64,000 bases of DNA. Source: Pantoea sp. Mb-10 (lineage in GTDB: Bacteria > Pseudomonadota > Gammaproteobacteria > Enterobacterales > Enterobacteriaceae). This document shows positions 60,887 to 64,000 of this stretch, piece after piece. Position 1 is the stretch's first letter; each line of letters starts with the position of its first letter. The stretch spans positions 496,001-560,000 of the forward strand of contig NZ_JAJSDX010000001.1 of NCBI RefSeq assembly GCF_021272205.1, in the 5' to 3' direction. The notes beneath the pieces are model-generated. The model had not been told where the DNA came from and searched no databases. It saw only the letters and a list, made by a program, of their open reading frames with translations. The position numbers and the translations under genes are program-made.

Positions 60887-61999
60887 TTACCACACCTGTT
60901 GCGCCACCTCGACCACCAGACGAATCTTCTGCCACTGCTGCGCCTCGCTCAGGCTATTGCCCTCTTCTGTTGAAGCGAAGCCGCACTGCGGACTGAGGCA
61001 GATCTGGCTGAGATCGATGTACTGCGCCGCCTCTTGCAAACGCGCCTTGACTTGTTCAACCGCCTCCAGCTCGCCCGTTTTGGTGGTGATCAGTCCCAAT
61101 ACCGCCTGCTGGTGGCCGGGTTTGATAAAGCGCAGCGGCTCAAAGCCCCCGGCGCGTTCGTTGTCATATTCAAGGAAGAACGCATCCACGTTGACGCTGC
61201 CAAACAGGATCTCGGCCACCGGCTCATAGCCGCCTTCAGAAATCCAGGTAGAGCGGAAATTACCGCGACACACGTGCAGACCCACGGTGAGGTCGGCGGG
61301 TTTATCCGCTAGCGCGGCGTTAAGGACCTTGGCATAGATGCGCGCCAGCGCCTGCGGGTCGTCGCCGCGCGCACGGATCTGCTGTTGCTGCTCGGTTGAA
61401 CACAAGTAGGCCCACACCGTGTCGTCCAGCTGCAGGTAACGGCAGCCAATCGCGTAAAAGGCCTGGATGGCATCTTTATAGGTCTGCGCCAGATCGGCGA
61501 AGTAAACGTCCAAATCGGGATAGACCGTTGCGTCTATCACCTGACGTCCCCCTCGGAAGTGCAGCACACTTGGGCTGGGAATGGTCATTTTTGCCACTGC
61601 GTCACCGGCAACGCTTTGCAGAAAGCGGAAATGGTCCAGCATCGGGTGCTGCGGGTTAAACGCCACTTTTCCGGTGACTTTTACGCCGTGCGCTTTCGTT
61701 TGTACGCCGTTGAACTGAATGCCCTGCTCCGCCTCAAACAGCTCGACGCCCTGCAGATCGCCAAAAAAGTCGAAGTGCCACCAGGCGCGGCGAAATTCGC
61801 CGTCAGTGACCACCTGCAGGCCGTTGGTACGCTGCTGTTCCACCACGTGACGGATGGCGTCATCTTCCACCTGACGCAGCTGGTCCGCCGTAATCTCTCC
61901 TGAGGCATACTGCTCACGCGCCAGCTTGAGCGGCGCGGGGCGCAAGAAACTGCCGACGGTATCGGCACGGAAAGGGGCTGTATTGCGTTGCATGCTCAA
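60887..61999 (-). CDS. Short MetE-like methionine synthase family protein
   Basis: A 370-residue protein with only the C-terminal catalytic barrel of cobalamin-independent methionine synthase, like Bacillus YxjG/YxjH. Zinc ligands are visible as His and Cys in GLHVCRGNFRS (about 245) and Cys in LSPQCGF (about 335). The N-terminal half of full MetE (about 750 residues) is missing, so it may take methyl groups from a donor other than polyglutamyl methyl-folate. Three tandem met boxes lie upstream, so MetJ control is likely. Absent from this place in E. coli. ATG 61999; ATG 61993 is an alternative. Confidence 0.88.
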   Translation of the reverse strand: MSMQRNTAPFRADTVGSFLRPAPLKLAREQYASGEITADQLRQVEDDAIRHVVEQQRTNGLQVVTDGEFRRAWWHFDFFGDLQGVELFEAEQGIQFNGVQTKAHGVKVTGKVAFNPQHPMLDHFRFLQSVAGDAVAKMTIPSPSVLHFRGGRQVIDATVYPDLDVYFADLAQTYKDAIQAFYAIGCRYLQLDDTVWAYLCSTEQQQQIRARGDDPQALARIYAKVLNAALADKPADLTVGLHVCRGNFRSTWISEGGYEPVAEILFGSVNVDAFFLEYDNERAGGFEPLRFIKPGHQQAVLGLITTKTGELEAVEQVKARLQEAAQYIDLSQICLSPQCGFASTEEGNSLSEAQQWQKIRLVVEVAQQVW

Positions 62000-62053
62000 T
62001 CACTCCTGCTGCAGGCTTGGTTGCGGCGGGAAATCATTTCACCGCGTTATTTA

Positions 62054-62077
62054 AGCCATCTGGACGTCTATATGTCC
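62054..62077. promoter_or_regulatory. MetJ operator, three tandem met boxes
   Basis: Adjacent octamers AGCCATCT, GGACGTCT and ATATGTCC match the met box AGACGTCT at 6, 7 and 5 of 8 positions. They end 55 bp before the MetE-like start. MetJ with S-adenosylmethionine would repress. Confidence 0.72.
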
Positions 62078-62141
62078 AGCAAGAGTGTCATGCAGGTGGA
62101 TGCGGTGCAAGTGAAAAACGTTCAGCGATAGTGAAGAATTT

Positions 62142-63086
62142 TCACGGTATGTTGACCACCGGGTTGCCGGTGAGCGCTGCGCGCGCCTGCGCCATCTGCC
62201 GATCCGACAGCGGGACGTAACCTGCTTCCGCCACGCGGCGCTGTCCCTGCGGTGAGAGCGCCTGTTCAAGAAAAGCCGCTACCCGCGGCGGCAGCGCTTT
62301 GCCCGGCGGTTTATTGACGTAAATATAGAGCGGACGCGCCCACGGGTAACGCCCGCTGCGAATCGAGGCTTCATCAGGCATGACGCTGTCGCCCTGCGCG
62401 GTGGCAATCGGCAGTACCTTTACGCCGCTAAGATGAAAACCAAAGCTGGCATAACCAATACTTTGCGGGGTTGCCGCCACCGCCTGCACCACGGCGGCGG
62501 AGCCAGGAAACTCGGCGACGTCGGCGCGGAAATCGCCTTTGCACAGCGCCTGCTGCTTAAAGAACCCCCACGTGCCTGAGGCGGAATTGCGGCCAAAGCG
62601 CTGGATGCTGCGCGTGGCCCACGGACGCTGGCTGACACCCAAATCGCCCCAGGTTTGCGGCACGCGATGGGCGCCGCACAGGCGAGTGATGGAAAACAGC
62701 GCATCAAGCTGCGGCTGGCTGATTTGAGAAAGCGGGTTATCCTGATTCACCACCACCACCAGCGCATCCATTGCGACCGGCACTGCCAGCGGTGGATAGC
62801 CATAGCGTGCGATAAAAAGCTGGCGTTCATCACTCTGCATCGGTCGACTCATGGCACCGAGCTGCGCGGCGCCGGCCGCCAGCGCGGTAGGCGCCGTTGA
62901 GGAGCCCGCCGCCTGAACCTGCACATTTACGCCCGGCGATTGTTGGCTGAAATCCTCACCCCACAGCGTCATCAAATAGCCCAGCGTATCGGATCCCACG
63001 CTGCTGAGATTCCCCGCCAGCAGCGGTTGTTGGCCCTGCGCGAGCGCAGAACATAGCATTAGTGTCAACAACAGCAGCGATTTCAT
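62142..63086 (-). CDS. PstS-like phosphate-binding periplasmic protein
   Basis: A 314-residue secreted solute-binding protein: signal peptide (residues 1-18, ending ALAQGQ), then GSDTLGYLMTLWGEDF, a PstS-type phosphate loop (AAGSSTAPTAL) and RNSASGTWGFFKQQALC. It starts 18 bp after the phoR stop and so should be transcribed with phoBR, which is induced by phosphate starvation. No transporter genes accompany it in the window. It may feed the Pst transporter elsewhere or act as an extracellular phosphate scavenger or sensor (inference). Confidence 0.88.
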   Translation of the reverse strand: MKSLLLLTLMLCSALAQGQQPLLAGNLSSVGSDTLGYLMTLWGEDFSQQSPGVNVQVQAAGSSTAPTALAAGAAQLGAMSRPMQSDERQLFIARYGYPPLAVPVAMDALVVVVNQDNPLSQISQPQLDALFSITRLCGAHRVPQTWGDLGVSQRPWATRSIQRFGRNSASGTWGFFKQQALCKGDFRADVAEFPGSAAVVQAVAATPQSIGYASFGFHLSGVKVLPIATAQGDSVMPDEASIRSGRYPWARPLYIYVNKPPGKALPPRVAAFLEQALSPQGQRRVAEAGYVPLSDRQMAQARAALTGNPVVNIP

Positions 63087-63104
63087 GGACGGGTCCCGTG
63101 GCGT

Positions 63105-64000
63105 TTAGTGCGCCACATTCTCGCGGATCCCCTTTGCGACAATCAACCGCGACGGCAGCACAAAGCTAAAACAGGTCTCCTGATGGGGGATGCTGGTGAT
63201 CTCCAGCCGCGCACCGTGGTGGCTCAAAGCGTGTTTGACGATAGCCAATCCCAATCCACTGCCGCCGGTGGCGCGGGAGCGCGCTTTATCCACGCGATAG
63301 AAACGCTCGGTGAGGCGCGGCAGATGCTCTTCGCTGATGCCCGGTCCATTGTCACACACCTTGAACTGCGCGCCCGCTTTGGTGCGTAGCCAGCTGATAT
63401 CCAACCGCGTGCCTTCTGGCGTGTGGTTCACCGCGTTATACACCAGGTTCGACAGGGCACTGCGCAGCTGTTCATCGTTGCCGTACACGCTGAGATGCGG
63501 ATCGGTATGGAAATGAATACTGTGGCGTCCCTGACTGAGGGTTTCAGCTTCGCGCTGCAGCAGCAGCAGCATGGTTGGCACATCCACCACCTCGGTGAGG
63601 TTCAGCGCGGGCGCCGCCTCAATGCGTGACAGCGTCAGCAGCTGTTTCACCAGGCTGTCCATGCGGCGCGTCTGCTCCTGCATGGTTTGCAGGGCCTTGT
63701 CGCGGGTGCGCGCCTGCATCTCCGCGTCGGTCATCATTTCCAAATAGCCTTGCAACACCGTGAGCGGCGTGCGCAGCTCGTGGCTGACGTTGGCGAAAAA
63801 ATTGCGGCGTGCGCCTTCGAGCTGATGCATCTGCGTCACATCACGCGCCACCATCAGCCACTGGCCTTCGCTGTAGGGCATGACGCGGAACTCCATGTGA
63901 TGCTGATTGTTCAGCACCAGCGTCAGCGGCTTGTCAAAAAGACGCTGGCGAATGTAGCGGGAAAATTCAGGATAGCGCAGCAGGTTGAGGATATTTTGCC
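63105..64000 (-). CDS. phoR: Phosphate regulon sensor kinase PhoR, 3' part
   Basis: PhoR senses phosphate status with the Pst/PhoU complex and phosphorylates PhoB. The window holds the C-terminal 297 or so codons; the start is beyond the right edge. Visible are the end of the PAS domain ([16 protein letters not shown]), the dimerisation/phosphorylation helix [21 protein letters not shown] with the phospho-His, and the ATPase with the N box [14 protein letters not shown]1 DNGPGI and G2 [14 protein letters not shown]. phoB is expected just outside. Confidence 0.95.
   Translation of the reverse strand, partial: QNILNLLRYPEFSRYIRQRLFDKPLTLVLNNQHHMEFRVMPYSEGQWLMVARDVTQMHQLEGARRNFFANVSHELRTPLTVLQGYLEMMTDAEMQARTRDKALQTMQEQTRRMDSLVKQLLTLSRIEAAPALNLTEVVDVPTMLLLLQREAETLSQGRHSIHFHTDPHLSVYGNDEQLRSALSNLVYNAVNHTPEGTRLDISWLRTKAGAQFKVCDNGPGISEEHLPRLTERFYRVDKARSRATGGSGLGLAIVKHALSHHGARLEITSIPHQETCFSFVLPSRLIVAKGIRENVAH

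Overview
The window is a chromosomal segment of an enterobacterium, most probably Erwiniaceae (Pantoea or a close relative). Nearly every gene has a clear Escherichia coli counterpart in the same relative order (hha-tomB, ffs, amtB-glnK, mdlAB, lon-clpXP-tig, cyoABCDE, dxs operon, rib-nus genes, secDF-yajC-tgt-queA, brnQ, phoR). The departures from that order, above all the decR/ccdR-ccdA pair that I recall from Pantoea ananatis, point to Erwiniaceae. No tRNA, CRISPR array, insertion sequence, prophage or toxin-antitoxin locus was seen.

Layout. 0-2.3 kb: 5' end of a probably Zur-regulated metal ABC transporter with a 34-residue membrane peptide, an AT-rich orphan gene, tomB-hha, 4.5S RNA and atl. 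2.3-9.5 kb: ybaY, tesB, the glnK-amtB nitrogen operon with a sigma-54 promoter and NtrC sites, and the mdlAB exporter. 9.5-12.9 kb: a cysteine-responsive regulator divergent from a PLP-type cysteine desulfhydrase, queC, fadM with a FadR-like site, and ybaV. 13-22.4 kb: protein quality control (ppiD, hupB, lon, clpX, clpP, tig, bolA), with heat-shock-type promoters before lon and clpP. 22.7-30 kb: yajG, ampG and the cytochrome bo3 oxidase operon. 30.2-36.3 kb: yajR, then an accessory module of alcohol dehydrogenase, aldehyde dehydrogenase and a divergent AcoR-type sigma-54 activator. 36.3-48.3 kb: yajQ, panE-yajL, thiI, xseB-ispA-dxs, yajO, pgpA-thiL, nusB-ribE-ribD-nrdR (isoprenoid, thiamine, pantothenate and riboflavin supply). 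48.5-56.3 kb: yajI, the queA-tgt-yajC-secD-secF operon, acpH and an inositol-monophosphatase-family gene. 56.3-57.74 kb: 1.4 kb of non-coding repeats. 57.7-64 kb: proY, brnQ, a MetJ-controlled short MetE-like methyltransferase, a PstS-like binding protein and the 3' part of phoR.

The most unusual part is the repeat cluster at 56.6-57.74 kb. Two roughly 240-bp GC-rich elements lie in inverted orientation around three to four copies of an 85-bp tandem repeat. A hairpin in the element keeps its pairing by compensatory changes between the two copies, which suggests selection on RNA or cruciform structure. Also worth following are the Zur-box-linked mini-protein, the alcohol/aldehyde module with its sigma-54 promoter and upstream palindromes, and the two genes inserted between phoR and brnQ. 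The rest is an ordinary core-genome segment.
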